Made by a program: the position numbers and the translations under genes. A DNA stretch of 36,881 nucleotides. Source: JBAZDC01 sp041654595 (GTDB lineage Bacteria > Pseudomonadota > Gammaproteobacteria > Burkholderiales > Burkholderiaceae_B). Below, one piece after another: positions 25,819-33,064 of the stretch (the stretch's first letter is position 1; every line of letters starts with the position of its first letter). Below the pieces are notes generated by a model. That model worked only from the letters and a program-made list of their open reading frames with translations, was not told the DNA's origin and ran no database searches. Location: NCBI GenBank assembly GCA_964551305.1, contig CAZKBT010000033.1, forward strand, positions 1 to 36,881, read 5' to 3'.

Positions 25819-25846
25819 TGAGTGGCGGTCCAAGGTGAAAGGTTCC
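25819..25846 (-). promoter_or_regulatory. hrp box (HrpL-type ECF sigma promoter) for effector B
   Basis: On the minus strand GGAACC (25846-25841), 15 bases, CCACTCA (25825-25819). It is a full match to GGAACC-N15/16-CCACNNA and lies 58 bases before the start codon. Even parts of the spacer agree with the box of effector A (TTTC and GG-CC). Confidence 0.85.
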
Positions 25847-25996
25847 GGAAAGAAAGATATACCGGCCGACGCGACGCCACGGCCTGTTCACGCGCAGCCG
25901 GCGCGCGCGACATCGGAGCAGGGAACGTTCGGCTGAGATGGGCGAATTCTGCATGGTTTCTATTTTTGAGGTAGAATTCCATCTCTGTTTTTCATC

Positions 25997-26072
25997 GGGC
26001 TGTTAGCTCAGTTGGTAGAGCAGCGGACTCTTAATCCGTAGGTCGAGTGTTCGAGCCACTCACAGCCCACCA
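25997..26072 (+). tRNA. tRNA-Lys (CUU anticodon)
   Basis: A 76-base cloverleaf. Acceptor GGGCTGT (25997-26003) pairs with ACAGCCC (26062-26068), discriminator A, and CCA encoded at 26070-26072. D-arm region AGCTCAGTTGGTAGAGC, anticodon stem GCGGA/TCCGT with loop CTCTTAA giving anticodon CTT, and T-arm GAGTG-TTCGAGC-CACTC are all normal. The integrase gene begins its 3' end 39 bases away and points at it, so the tRNA 3' part is the likely attachment site and has been kept intact by the element. Confidence 0.95.
26045..26072. other. Probable attachment site (attL side) in the tRNA-Lys 3' end
   Basis: Tyrosine recombinases of phages and islands commonly use the T-arm and acceptor end of a tRNA gene, and one is encoded directly beside this tRNA. 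No second copy of the 3' segment was found in the window, so the other end of the element should be to the right of base 36881. The exact core is not determined. Confidence 0.5.
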
Positions 26073-26100
26073 GAATTATTTAGTAAAATCAGTATGTTAA

Positions 26101-26130
26101 GGCCGCTCCCTCAAGCGGCCCTTTCCTTTT
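26101..26130 (+). terminator. Intrinsic terminator after tRNA-Lys, shared with the integrase 3' end
   Basis: Stem GGCCGCT (26101-26107) against AGCGGCC (26114-26120), loop CCCTCA, then the T-rich CTTTCCTTTT. It would end transcription from the tRNA. The integrase stop codon (26111-26113) lies in its loop. Confidence 0.65.
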
Positions 26131-27178
26131 CTGAGTGCTGTTGTGACCAAAACGTGACCGTTTTCGCGTGGCTGGCTATGTGGCTAGGGGCAAGATGGGC
26201 GTACTTTTGTACCATTTCGATAGTCTCCCATCCGCCCAGCTCCTTCAGCACAAGCAGGGGCGTCCCTTGCTGCACATGCCATGACGCCCAGGTATGCCGG
26301 AAGTCATGAAACCGGAAATCCACAACTCCCACCTCTTTGCAAGCCCTTGTAAGCACGCGACGGTCGATCTGCTGAATTTGTGTTTCGCCGACTTCGTTGC
26401 GATGCCGGTCGCGTGTAAACACCAGATTTTTGGCCGTGACTAACCGTCGTTCTAGTACGCCCATAGCATCGTCGTTCAGCGGCACGGAGCGTGCGTATCC
26501 TGACTTTGCGCCATCAGCTGTTACCCAAGCATTTGATCGCTTCATGTCAATCCTATCTCTTGTCAGAGTCAGGATCTCCGTTTCTCGCATGCCAGTTGCT
26601 ACGGCAAAAAGCGACACGTCACGCATCCAGTCCAATGTCATAGCGCTAATCAGCTTGGCTATAGTCTCTTGCGGCTCCCATCGAATCCGTACTGCGGGCT
26701 CTTCGAGTTTAGCCAGCTTGGGGGCCTTAATCAGCCAGTCAGCATTAGCGGCTAAGTTCAAGATGCGCCGCATAGTAGAAAGATATCGATTTCGCGTGGC
26801 AGCTTTGAGCCTTTTAGGCTTGCGTTTATCCTCATAGACCCGATGAGTGGGCAGCCCGGCGGTGATCTCGGTATTTGTTAAAGAGCAGATGGCGCGTCCG
26901 GCAAAGATGCTGCGCCAGTATTTAACGTGCCGTACTTTTGTTGCATAGTCGCTCTGTCCTTCGCTGGCATTCAGAAGGGCGATGCAGGCTTCCTCAAAGC
27001 TGTGCTTGGGCTTGTCACCTAAATTATGAACGCGCCACAGTTCGTTCTTCAGTTTGTCGTGATATTCCTGCGCGGCTTGCTTGCTGGTTGTGCCAGTAGA
27101 GCGTCTAATTCTTTGGCCGCCTGGCGGTCGGATATCGACCCACCAGATACCGGATTGTGGATTTTTGCGGATTGGCAT
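26111..27178 (-). CDS. int: Tyrosine recombinase (prophage integrase)
   Basis: A 355-residue site-specific recombinase that should integrate and excise the element at tRNA-Lys. The N-terminal arm-binding and SAM-like core-binding regions cover residues 1-160; the catalytic domain covers 165-345. The active site is complete: Arg198 (GMRETEIL), Lys225, His291 and Arg294 (HDFRHTW), Trp317 at the usual His/Trp position and nucleophile Tyr326 (VQKYAHLA). ATG 27178 has AGGAGA five bases ahead. The first 130 bases overlap the end of the excisionase-like gene in another frame, a compact phage arrangement. Confidence 0.93.
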   Translation of the reverse strand: MPIRKNPQSGIWWVDIRPPGGQRIRRSTGTTSKQAAQEYHDKLKNELWRVHNLGDKPKHSFEEACIALLNASEGQSDYATKVRHVKYWRSIFAGRAICSLTNTEITAGLPTHRVYEDKRKPKRLKAATRNRYLSTMRRILNLAANADWLIKAPKLAKLEEPAVRIRWEPQETIAKLISAMTLDWMRDVSLFAVATGMRETEILTLTRDRIDMKRSNAWVTADGAKSGYARSVPLNDDAMGVLERRLVTAKNLVFTRDRHRNEVGETQIQQIDRRVLTRACKEVGVVDFRFHDFRHTWASWHVQQGTPLLVLKELGGWETIEMVQKYAHLAPSHIASHAKTVTFWSQQHSEKERAA

Positions 27179-27375
27179 TGTTTCTCCTGAACCCGCAGCG
27201 TTAATCGAGTCAGATTGTTGCGCGGTTTCGACAATTCAGCAAGGGTGGAGGGCCAGACACGCCAGACGCGGGAGTCTGGTAGCTGGAAAGCGATCTTGTG
27301 GCGCCTCAGGAATACGGTGTGATAGGACAGGCCCAATGCTTGTGCGGCCTGTTTGAGCGTCAGGGCTTGTTCCAT
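27049..27375 (-). CDS. Excisionase-like small DNA-binding protein
   Basis: A 108-residue protein starting at ATG 27375, chosen for a GGAGG six bases before it. Residues 3-50 form a MerR/AlpA-like helix-turn-helix (LTLKQAAQALGLSYHTVFLRRHK, then a Trp-containing wing VWRVWPSTLAELS). This is the pattern of Xis-type directionality factors. The C-terminal half is basic and runs 130 bases into the integrase gene. Position next to int supports the role; it could also be a plain regulator of int. Confidence 0.65.
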   Translation of the reverse strand: MEQALTLKQAAQALGLSYHTVFLRRHKIAFQLPDSRVWRVWPSTLAELSKPRNNLTRLTLRVQEKQCQSAKIHNPVSGGSISDRQAAKELDALLAQPASKPRRNITTN

Positions 27376-27397
27376 GATTACCTCCAAAACGCCCGCC

Positions 27398-27487
27398 TCA
27401 GCGGACCCGATGAAAATAAGATAGTCCCGCCATCACACACGGGAACAGGAGAAACCCTACGAGTATGCCGAAGAGGAAGCCGATCAT
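27398..27487 (-). CDS. 29-residue single-helix membrane peptide
   Basis: A very small frame that starts in an ATGA overlap with the stop of the preceding gene (27484). It is one hydrophobic helix (MIGFLFGILVGFLLFP, then CVMAGLSYFH) with a basic end. Coupled small membrane peptides of this kind are frequent in phage operons. The function is unknown, and the evidence is the coupling and composition only. Confidence 0.45.
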   Translation of the reverse strand: MIGFLFGILVGFLLFPCVMAGLSYFHRVR

Positions 27488-27819
27488 GGTTGCGTCTCCG
27501 GTGCGTGCGTGATTACCGCCAGAGGAATGCGAATGACCTCCTCGACCTGTACTGGGCCATCCTGTGCGTATACAGCGGCGTAATGCCGGATCTCGGCCAG
27601 CGCTTGACCCCTCGGCCCACTGGCAGAAGCAACAACCATGTCGTCTTGCCATAGGTCGAAATGGGCGTCTGCACTGTTCTGCTGGCGCTGATACGCCTTG
27701 ATGGCTGCGCGTTCGATGGCGCGGGCAATGGCATGCACGCTCGTCATCGGGTGGCAGCCGAAGGAAAGCAGGCATTCAATTTCGGCATCGGTAAGTACCG
27801 GGGTGTAGGTGTCAGTCAT
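27484..27819 (-). CDS. Hypothetical phage protein, 111 residues
   Basis: The start ATG 27819 overlaps the previous stop (ATGA) and has GGAGAAG upstream. The protein opens with VLTDAEIECLLSFGCHPMTSVHAIARAIERAAI, a pattern widespread in small phage-encoded proteins of proteobacteria (a TDAEIE-like helix followed by FARAIE-like). It is soluble and mixed alpha/beta by appearance. No function is known to me. Confidence 0.65.
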   Translation of the reverse strand: MTDTYTPVLTDAEIECLLSFGCHPMTSVHAIARAIERAAIKAYQRQQNSADAHFDLWQDDMVVASASGPRGQALAEIRHYAAVYAQDGPVQVEEVIRIPLAVITHAPETQP

Positions 27820-27989
27820 TGACTCTTCTCCATTTCGCTCCAAGCCTCGTCCTCTTCCCGCGTGACCGGTAACTCGTCCCAACGTGACACGTTCGGCGCC
27901 TCAGCTCGCGGCCGCAGCTTATCCAATACGATCCGAGGCAGGGCGAGCAGCACCAGCGGCAGAGCCCATAGTTTTGATTTACCGTCCAT
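27816..27989 (-). CDS. 57-residue membrane-anchored hypothetical protein
   Basis: Starts at ATG 27989 with an AGGGAGGGA ribosome site. Residues 5-20 form one membrane helix (LWALPLVLLALPRIVL); the rest is a charged, acidic tail ending EMEKSQ. Its stop overlaps the next start as ATGA and its own start touches the previous stop, so it is tightly coupled within the operon. Function unknown. Confidence 0.55.
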   Translation of the reverse strand: MDGKSKLWALPLVLLALPRIVLDKLRPRAEAPNVSRWDELPVTREEDEAWSEMEKSQ

Positions 27990-28279
27990 CACTCCCTCCC
28001 TGCCCCACGGGCGGAGCAAGATTTATCCCACATGTGCGGCTGGGCTTGAACCGACAGGGATCCAAGCAAGGGCAGATTTATACCCGCGTGGAAATTTATC
28101 CCTGGTTGATGGCGATACACTCGCATGAAATAGACGCCGGCCCTTCCGGCCTTGCGCCGCGAATACTGAATGGTCCAGCGCCAAGTTATCGAGCGCGGGT
28201 GGTGATACGCAGCAAGGGTCCAGCTATTGATTGGCTTCCCGTTGCTGTTGTTTCGCTTGAAGATCGTGAGGCCCTTCAT
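27989..28279 (-). CDS. Hypothetical phage protein, 96 residues, basic
   Basis: ATG 28279 has a GGAGAAATC ribosome site. The protein is very basic with many aromatic residues (SWTLAAYHHPRSITWRWTIQYSRR). I see no membrane segment and no known family. It overlaps the end of the preceding gene by 56 bases and the start of the next by one base. Confidence 0.5.
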   Translation of the reverse strand: MKGLTIFKRNNSNGKPINSWTLAAYHHPRSITWRWTIQYSRRKAGRAGVYFMRVYRHQPGINFHAGINLPLLGSLSVQAQPHMWDKSCSARGAGRE

Positions 28280-28487
28280 GATTTCTCCTTTGCCGCAGCG
28301 CGTCGCCGTCGTCGGTCGACGGATTCCAAGGCTTTTCGCCGTCCGTTCCGGCGATAAACGGCCCGCTCCATGACGTGACCTCGAATTTTGTCAGGCTTGA
28401 TCCTTTGTTTCGAGCGGCAGCAGGAACGAATTCAATACTTAATCTCGCCGCCTTCGCAGCCAGCTCCAGCAATTCACGATCTGTCAT
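28224..28487 (-). CDS. Hypothetical phage protein, 87 residues, C-terminus probably altered
   Basis: The start at 28487 has GAGAAGGGA upstream and an ATGA overlap with the gene before. The N-terminus MTDRELLELAAKAA and the motif WNPSTDDGDALR are hallmarks of a family common in phages of gamma- and betaproteobacteria, where the motif is normally followed by a longer conserved tail. Here the frame instead runs through the ribosome site of the next gene and yields a Gln/Arg-rich ending. I infer that the original 3' end was lost and replaced. Confidence 0.6.
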   Translation of the reverse strand: MTDRELLELAAKAARLSIEFVPAAARNKGSSLTKFEVTSWSGPFIAGTDGEKPWNPSTDDGDALRQRRNHEGPHDLQAKQQQREANQ

Positions 28488-29002
28488 TTCCCTTCTCCCG
28501 ATAGGGCGGCGCGGGCGGCATCCGCAGCCAATCCTCGCCTTTCTTCGTCTTGAATCCCGGCGATACCTGCCGACAGCAGGCTTTGTGCGTCCGGGATGTA
28601 CCGTTGCCACACTTCGCCCCACGGCTCCGGCGGGCTTCCTTCCCATATCAGGCGGTGCTTGTCGTCACCCTCATGCCCGTCACGCTCGGCCAGTTCCATG
28701 GCGATGTATTCCGCCGCCGTCTCAAACTGAGCCGCAGACATGGGCCATGTGCTGGGCTTGTCCGTGGGCATATAAAGATGCACAAGTCGCTGTCTGGCAA
28801 GATCAGTAGCGACCGCCAGTTCTCGCTCAAGGTGTTCTATCTCCGCTGCCTGGGCGTCGATTTCTCCGCAGCAAGTCGCTACAGCATCCGCCAACCCGTT
28901 GATGTGCGCCTTGGCCGTGTGGGGATGCGTCACCACACCAACGGAGGCGAATTCTTTCGCTCCGGTTGCAGCATCTAGCAGATTCTGTGTATCAATGGTC
29001 AT
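28484..29002 (-). CDS. Hypothetical phage protein, 172 residues
   Basis: A soluble, Ala/Glu-rich protein. Residues 30-75 look coiled-coil (DAVATCCGEIDAQAAEIEHL and following), and residues 85-140 contain several Trp (KPSTWPMSAAQF, EPWGEVWQRY). No family recognised. The ribosome site is weak. It starts 59 bases after the SSB gene ends and is coupled to the next gene by ATGA. Confidence 0.6.
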   Translation of the reverse strand: MTIDTQNLLDAATGAKEFASVGVVTHPHTAKAHINGLADAVATCCGEIDAQAAEIEHLERELAVATDLARQRLVHLYMPTDKPSTWPMSAAQFETAAEYIAMELAERDGHEGDDKHRLIWEGSPPEPWGEVWQRYIPDAQSLLSAGIAGIQDEERRGLAADAARAALSGEGK

Positions 29003-29061
29003 GACGTATTCAACCCCGCCCCTTTATTCGAGGGACGGGCCTCTTGGTGGTGGGAATTGGG

Positions 29062-29484
29062 TTAGAACGGCGGCAGGTCATCGTCCATGTCCGCCAGATT
29101 CGCCGCTGGCGCTTGCGGAGCCGCTGGTCGCTGCTGGCGGGTTTGTGGAGCGTGATTGGTGTTTTGCGCTCCGCTATCTCGGCTGCCCTGTAGCGTGATT
29201 TCGTCGATGCGAATGTCAGGCGACAACTGCTTGATGCCTTCCTTATTCGTCCACTCTCGCAGTACTAAGGTGCCAAATACCGTGACTGGTGTACCTTTGG
29301 TCAGATGGGGCGCTAGTCCCTCTCCGCGTTTGCCCCATATCTGGCAGGTAAACCAGTTGGTCGATTTGCGCTCGCCATAACCAACGTCTGAGGCGAGCCG
29401 AAAGCTGCATATCGGGTCTCCGTTGGCGGTGAAGCGAGTTTCTGCGTCAGCTACGACGCGCCCTGTTGCGCTGATCTTATTCAT
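29062..29484 (-). CDS. ssb: Single-stranded DNA-binding protein
   Basis: A 140-residue SSB. The OB-fold (about residues 1-105) shows the family start MNKISATGRVVADAETRFT, the aromatic WFTCQIWGKRGEGLAPHL core and a closing strand RIDEITLQG. A Gln/Pro-rich linker leads to the acidic tip DMDDDLPPF, the normal docking peptide for recombination and repair partners. It overlaps the exonuclease gene by ATGA and forms a recombination module with it and the ERF protein. As it has a full tip it should act like host SSB on phage DNA. Confidence 0.92.
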   Translation of the reverse strand: MNKISATGRVVADAETRFTANGDPICSFRLASDVGYGERKSTNWFTCQIWGKRGEGLAPHLTKGTPVTVFGTLVLREWTNKEGIKQLSPDIRIDEITLQGSRDSGAQNTNHAPQTRQQRPAAPQAPAANLADMDDDLPPF

Positions 29485-30116
29485 GCTGCTTCCTTTAGTG
29501 CGAGGCGTAACGCCTGTTGATATTTTGTGACTGTGCGCTCAAACTCCATCAGATCGGCTTCAAGCGCGTCGATTTCGTCATCGTCCCGTTCGATGCGGAT
29601 GATTTTCATGCGGCCCAGGTCATGGACCCAAAGCACCAAATCAACCCACTTCCGGGCCAGTAGCCACATAGCGCCGTTGCATTGATCTGCGTAGCTGGAA
29701 ATGTCGCCATCCACGAAGGCCGTAAAAAGCGTATCGCTGCTGACCATGGTCTTTATCTCGATGATGCCTTCCTCACCGACCAGGCCGTCCACGCTGACCC
29801 CGAATAGGCGGTCTGGCGTGGTGATAAACCCGGCTTCGTCAACCAAGTTCTTGGTGCGCATTTCGTACATGGCGCGGGCTTCTGGCTCTTGCTCGGTGCC
29901 CAGGCGCATGGCACTGTTGACAAATATGGGCATCGGCTCGCCGCCTTCTCGCTCTCTTGCGACATCGCGGGCATAGTCCATGCATTTCTTGGATGGGGCG
30001 CCGCTCTTAAGCTTGTCGCGGCAGTCTTTGAAGCGGCTGGCCGTGATGACGCCTTTGCGGGCCTGAAGCCAAGCATCGGACCCTTGCGGGTCGGTGTGGA
30101 TGATGAGGCCGTCCAT
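29481..30116 (-). CDS. YqaJ/lambda Exo-type recombination exonuclease
   Basis: A 211-residue nuclease of the PD-(D/E)xK superfamily, YqaJ branch. QGSDAWLQARKGVITASRF at 11-29 is the family opening; the metal-binding set is Asp110 (VSVDGLV), Glu120 and Lys122 (IEIKT). It should degrade one strand at DNA ends so that the annealing protein can load. ATG 30116 has AAGGAGG upstream and touches the stop of the ERF gene; longer frames overlap that gene and lack a site. Its C-terminal third is coiled-coil-like. Confidence 0.88.
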   Translation of the reverse strand: MDGLIIHTDPQGSDAWLQARKGVITASRFKDCRDKLKSGAPSKKCMDYARDVAREREGGEPMPIFVNSAMRLGTEQEPEARAMYEMRTKNLVDEAGFITTPDRLFGVSVDGLVGEEGIIEIKTMVSSDTLFTAFVDGDISSYADQCNGAMWLLARKWVDLVLWVHDLGRMKIIRIERDDDEIDALEADLMEFERTVTKYQQALRLALKEAA

Positions 30117-30871
30117 TATTTGTCCTCCTTGAGCATCTTCTTCTTGTCGGCGTAGGCTTGCCGGAAAGCCTTGAACGCGTTCAGGTCGTTCTTGCCGTCG
30201 ATGTCCTTGCAGCCAGCCGCCCATGTGGCTTCGGCGGCTTCCAGGGTGTCAGCTTGTGCCATCTGACTGACCCATGAGTCGCCAAGCTCAGTGTTGATTT
30301 CATGCTGGCCGTCGTTGTCATCGCCTTTTTCCGACACGCCTGTAATGGCCTTTAGGGTGTGTCGCTGAAGGTACGTCACAGTCGAGGCAATGGCCTGGAT
30401 GCTGTTTTTGTTGCCGCTTTGATCCGCCGAAGCCTCCAGCATCACTGAGTCGCTATGTCCCTGCCTGTGCTTCAGGATGCAGATCACGCGGATGCTGGCG
30501 CCGTTTTGTTCGGTCTTCCAGCTCCAGGCGAAGCCGTGCTTAGACAGGGCAGGGCCAACAGCCTCGACCACATCAGAAAGCTCGGCGTGCTTGTAGTTGG
30601 TGCGGCCCTTCTGGCTGGTGAAATCCACGACGCGGCGCTTGATTATTTCAACGGCCTCAGCCTTGAATGCCGCCATGGCGTCGTTAAACGCCTTCTCAGC
30701 CTCCCTATGCTCCCATCGTTCTTGTAAATCCATCATTTTTTCGACTTGCTCAAGGCTGGCGCCTTGCTTCATTGCCGCCATCATCATGCCCATGGGGGAG
30801 TTGGCCGGAACCTGGTCTTGTTGTGTGGCGACAGCGGTGTCGCGCTGCTCCATCTCGATAATTTCGCTCAT
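30116..30871 (-). CDS. ERF family single-strand annealing protein
   Basis: A 251-residue recombinase of the ERF superfamily, partner of the exonuclease as in a Red/Erf-type system. The core is at residues 65-190: FNDAMAAFKAEAVEIIKRR, TNYKHAELSDVVEAVGPALSKHGFAWSW, and the signature HTLKAITGVSEKGDDNDGQ. ATG 30871 is chosen for GAGGAC five bases before it. It begins seven bases after the preceding coiled-coil gene and shares one base with the exonuclease start. The C-terminal 50 residues are a helical tail. Confidence 0.88.
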   Translation of the reverse strand: MSEIIEMEQRDTAVATQQDQVPANSPMGMMMAAMKQGASLEQVEKMMDLQERWEHREAEKAFNDAMAAFKAEAVEIIKRRVVDFTSQKGRTNYKHAELSDVVEAVGPALSKHGFAWSWKTEQNGASIRVICILKHRQGHSDSVMLEASADQSGNKNSIQAIASTVTYLQRHTLKAITGVSEKGDDNDGQHEINTELGDSWVSQMAQADTLEAAEATWAAGCKDIDGKNDLNAFKAFRQAYADKKKMLKEDK

Positions 30872-30878
30872 ATCGTCC

Positions 30879-31964
30879 TCAGTAGGTAATTCGAATCGCC
30901 GGAATCTCGCCCCTAGCAATCAGCGTCACGGCCTGCTTGGCGCATTCCTCCGGCATGCCGCCAGCCACAAACGCAGCTAGGGCAGCGCGGTTGATCTTGG
31001 CCTTGTGGGCCTTGTCGGCTTCCCGCTTGCGCTGCTCGGCTTCAGACGCTGCCTTATCGTCAGCCTGCCGCTTGATTTCAGCCAGCCTTGCGGCCTCAGC
31101 GGCGTCCTTGGCGCGTTGCTCAGCCGCTAGTTTCTCGGCTTCGGCGCGGGCCTCGGCTTGCTTCTGTCGCTCGACGGCTTCCAGGCGGTCGCGCTCGGCC
31201 TTTTCTGCTGTGGCTTTGGCGTCGGCTTCGCGTTTCGCTGCTGCATCACGTTCGGCCTGGGCCTTGGCTTCGGCGTCGGCGCGGGCCTTTTCGGCGGCTT
31301 GACGGGCAATCTCGGCTTCGCGGTCTTTCTGCTCCTGCTCGGCCTGCTTGCGGCGCAGTTCGGCAAGTTCCGCCTGCTCAGCCTCGTATTTCTCGCGAAC
31401 CACAAGGGCAGCCTGCAGTGATTCGAGGGCCTTGGCTTTGGCGCGATGCGCTTCGGCTTCAAACTCTTCCCACGATTCATCGACGGGCGTTGCTTCGACT
31501 TCGGAAATCATGCTGCGCAGGGTTTCCGATTCGATCTGTGCGCTGGCGTTTGCGCCAAATTGATTCAGGCGCATCACGTTGCTGTTGTGCTTCGCCTGAC
31601 GCGCCTCTTCGGCTTGCTCCCATTCAGTGAGCGGTTGGCGCACTTCATCAGCAAGGGCATCCAGCTCGTCGCGCATTCGCTTGCGCTCGGCGTCGATCTT
31701 TTTGGGGATGTCTTTCAGATCGTCCACCAGTTGCTTGCCCAGGCTATCCAAGGCGGTCTTGGATTTGCGTACCTTGAATGCGAGACTGGCGATTGCCTTG
31801 CGCCCCTTATCGGTCGTCAGGTCGGGCACGTGGCCGGTTACCTCAGCGCGGATGCGCTCAATATAGGGATCCAATCCAGACGGTTGTTGGTAGACCTGCA
31901 GGGCGGTTTCAGCAGGCGGAAGGACAACCAATTCGGTTGGCTCTTTTTCGATGACTTCGCTCAT
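30879..31964 (-). CDS. Coiled-coil phage protein accompanying the recombination genes
   Basis: A 361-residue protein in three parts. Residues 30-120 are a conserved helical head (GRKAIASLAFKVRKSKTALD, then IDAERKRMRDELDALADEVR). Residues 150-320 are one very long, highly charged Ala/Glu/Lys/Arg coiled coil resembling TolA-type sequence. The last 45 residues are a compact tail (AALAAFVAGGMPEECAKQAV, ending GEIPAIRITY), which I know as a recurrent ending in such phage proteins. It regularly sits beside ERF/RecT genes; its exact role is unknown to me. Automated TolA or SMC labels for it would rest only on the coiled coil. Confidence 0.75.
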   Translation of the reverse strand: MSEVIEKEPTELVVLPPAETALQVYQQPSGLDPYIERIRAEVTGHVPDLTTDKGRKAIASLAFKVRKSKTALDSLGKQLVDDLKDIPKKIDAERKRMRDELDALADEVRQPLTEWEQAEEARQAKHNSNVMRLNQFGANASAQIESETLRSMISEVEATPVDESWEEFEAEAHRAKAKALESLQAALVVREKYEAEQAELAELRRKQAEQEQKDREAEIARQAAEKARADAEAKAQAERDAAAKREADAKATAEKAERDRLEAVERQKQAEARAEAEKLAAEQRAKDAAEAARLAEIKRQADDKAASEAEQRKREADKAHKAKINRAALAAFVAGGMPEECAKQAVTLIARGEIPAIRITY

Positions 31965-31973
31965 TGTTTTTCC

Positions 31974-32171
31974 TTACAATCCTGCGCCGAATCCGACGTA
32001 GAGCAGCGCAATTAAAAGGGCGACTACCGCCGCTCCTCCGATGTATCCAGAAACTGGGACTCGATGCGTCCCTGGCTCCCAAGCCCCGCCCCAGTCATCA
32101 GTACGTTTGTGCCTTAGCGTCCAGTTGCTATGACCGTAATCGACGCCTCCGGGCCAGTTCGAAGCTTTCAT
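31974..32171 (-). CDS. 65-residue membrane protein
   Basis: ATG 32171 has GGAGGAAC just before it and overlaps the previous stop as ATGA. The N-terminus is polar and Trp-rich (MKASNWPGGVDYGHSNW), the C-terminus one membrane helix (GGAAVVALLIALLYVGFGAG). Function unknown. Confidence 0.55.
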   Translation of the reverse strand: MKASNWPGGVDYGHSNWTLRHKRTDDWGGAWEPGTHRVPVSGYIGGAAVVALLIALLYVGFGAGL

Positions 32172-32473
32172 CGTTCCTCCAATACCGTTTCGATCGATTC
32201 GATCAAATGGTTTCTGCTGTGCTTGAATGCCACGCAACGATGCGACGCGATAAACTGGATGACCTCTCGTGCCACCAGCCAGGGCAGGGCGCCGTAGTCG
32301 CTGTGGCGCATGAGTTTTGCCATCCAATAGGCCTGATCGTCGCCGTTTACATCTGCATCTTCGCTTCCGGCCAGGACGTTCAGGACCTGCTCAATCCGGA
32401 CAGGTTTGAGCGGCTCACCCCAAACCAAACCGCCCACGCGTTGCATCGCTACGTCTTCGTCAAGTGCGTTCAT
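32168..32473 (-). CDS. Hypothetical phage protein, 101 residues
   Basis: The start ATG 32473 has AGGAG upstream. The protein is soluble and helical, with QAYWMAKLMRHSDYGALPWLVAREVIQFI in its middle (residues 47-75). No family recognised. It is coupled to the 65-residue membrane gene by an ATGA overlap and follows a 377-base stretch without a clear gene on this strand. Confidence 0.6.
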   Translation of the reverse strand: MNALDEDVAMQRVGGLVWGEPLKPVRIEQVLNVLAGSEDADVNGDDQAYWMAKLMRHSDYGALPWLVAREVIQFIASHRCVAFKHSRNHLIESIETVLEER

Positions 32474-32573
32474 GGTGACTCCTGGTAGTTAGTTGATGGT
32501 GACCTGTTGCATACAAGTGCCCGGCGCCCACCGTGGCCTTTGGTGTCGGTTCGGGTGCGTCGTAGGCTCATTC

Positions 32574-32683
32574 ACCATCAAGGGTGGCGGCTCCCCGAGC
32601 AGTCCCGAGCCCTGCAGGTAGGCCCAAGTATCGGCGGGCCACTCGGCTTGCTTGATCGGCGCTAAACCGCCACGCTTGATGGT
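32574..32683. repeat. Nested inverted repeat in a gene-poor stretch
   Basis: ACCATCAAGGGTGGCGG (32574-32590) pairs with CCGCCACGCTTGATGGT (32667-32683) at 16 of 17 positions. Inside lie a second pair, CCGAG (near 32594) with CTCGG (near 32642), and shorter stems; just outside on the right is CCCCG/CGGGG (32684-32699). The stretch 32474-32850 shows no gene with a start and ribosome site. An open frame on the minus strand covers part of it but lacks a start near its head. A structured RNA or a replication-related site are both possible. Confidence 0.6.
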
Positions 32684-32850
32684 CCCCGTCTTTCCGGGGT
32701 GTCAGCGCCTCTAATCTTCTGCGCCCGTCACCACTATTTCGTCAGTGGCTCCGCGAAGCTGCACCGTTTGCGCTGGGTAGTTCCTGCTGTCTAGAACAAA
32801 CCGAGCGAATGTGTGACAATGACTAGCTTTATCAAACTAGAGAGATTTCC

Positions 32851-33009
32851 ATGGGCAACAAAATCGTTACTGAAGCCGACCGCAAGCGCACCCCCCGTCC
32901 CGCCGCCCCAAAAGGCGTAACCTTTACCCACCAAGACGGCCAACGCGTGAGTCGAGAGCGTGGATCGCATACCAACCACAAGAAAAATCCCGGCAAACGC
33001 CACCGTTAG
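32851..33009 (+). CDS. 52-residue basic protein on the opposite strand
   Basis: ATG 32851 follows AGAGAG. The product is strongly basic (Lys/Arg/His-rich), with a Pro-Arg stretch (RKRTPRPAAPKG) and a tail NHKKNPGKRHR, and is probably nucleic-acid-binding or disordered. It is the only plus-strand gene inside the leftward early operon. I do not recognise it. Support is the start signal, the composition and the lack of a competing gene on the other strand. Confidence 0.5.
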   Translation: MGNKIVTEADRKRTPRPAAPKGVTFTHQDGQRVSRERGSHTNHKKNPGKRHR

Positions 33010-33064
33010 GGTTAATTTCTGGCAGCAGTTCTTGCCAGCTACTTTCAATCGTGATTTTCATGCC

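Noticed and set aside
19103..25990. Search for type III secretion machinery or chaperone genes near the effectors
   Set aside because: None seen; the apparatus must be elsewhere if it exists.
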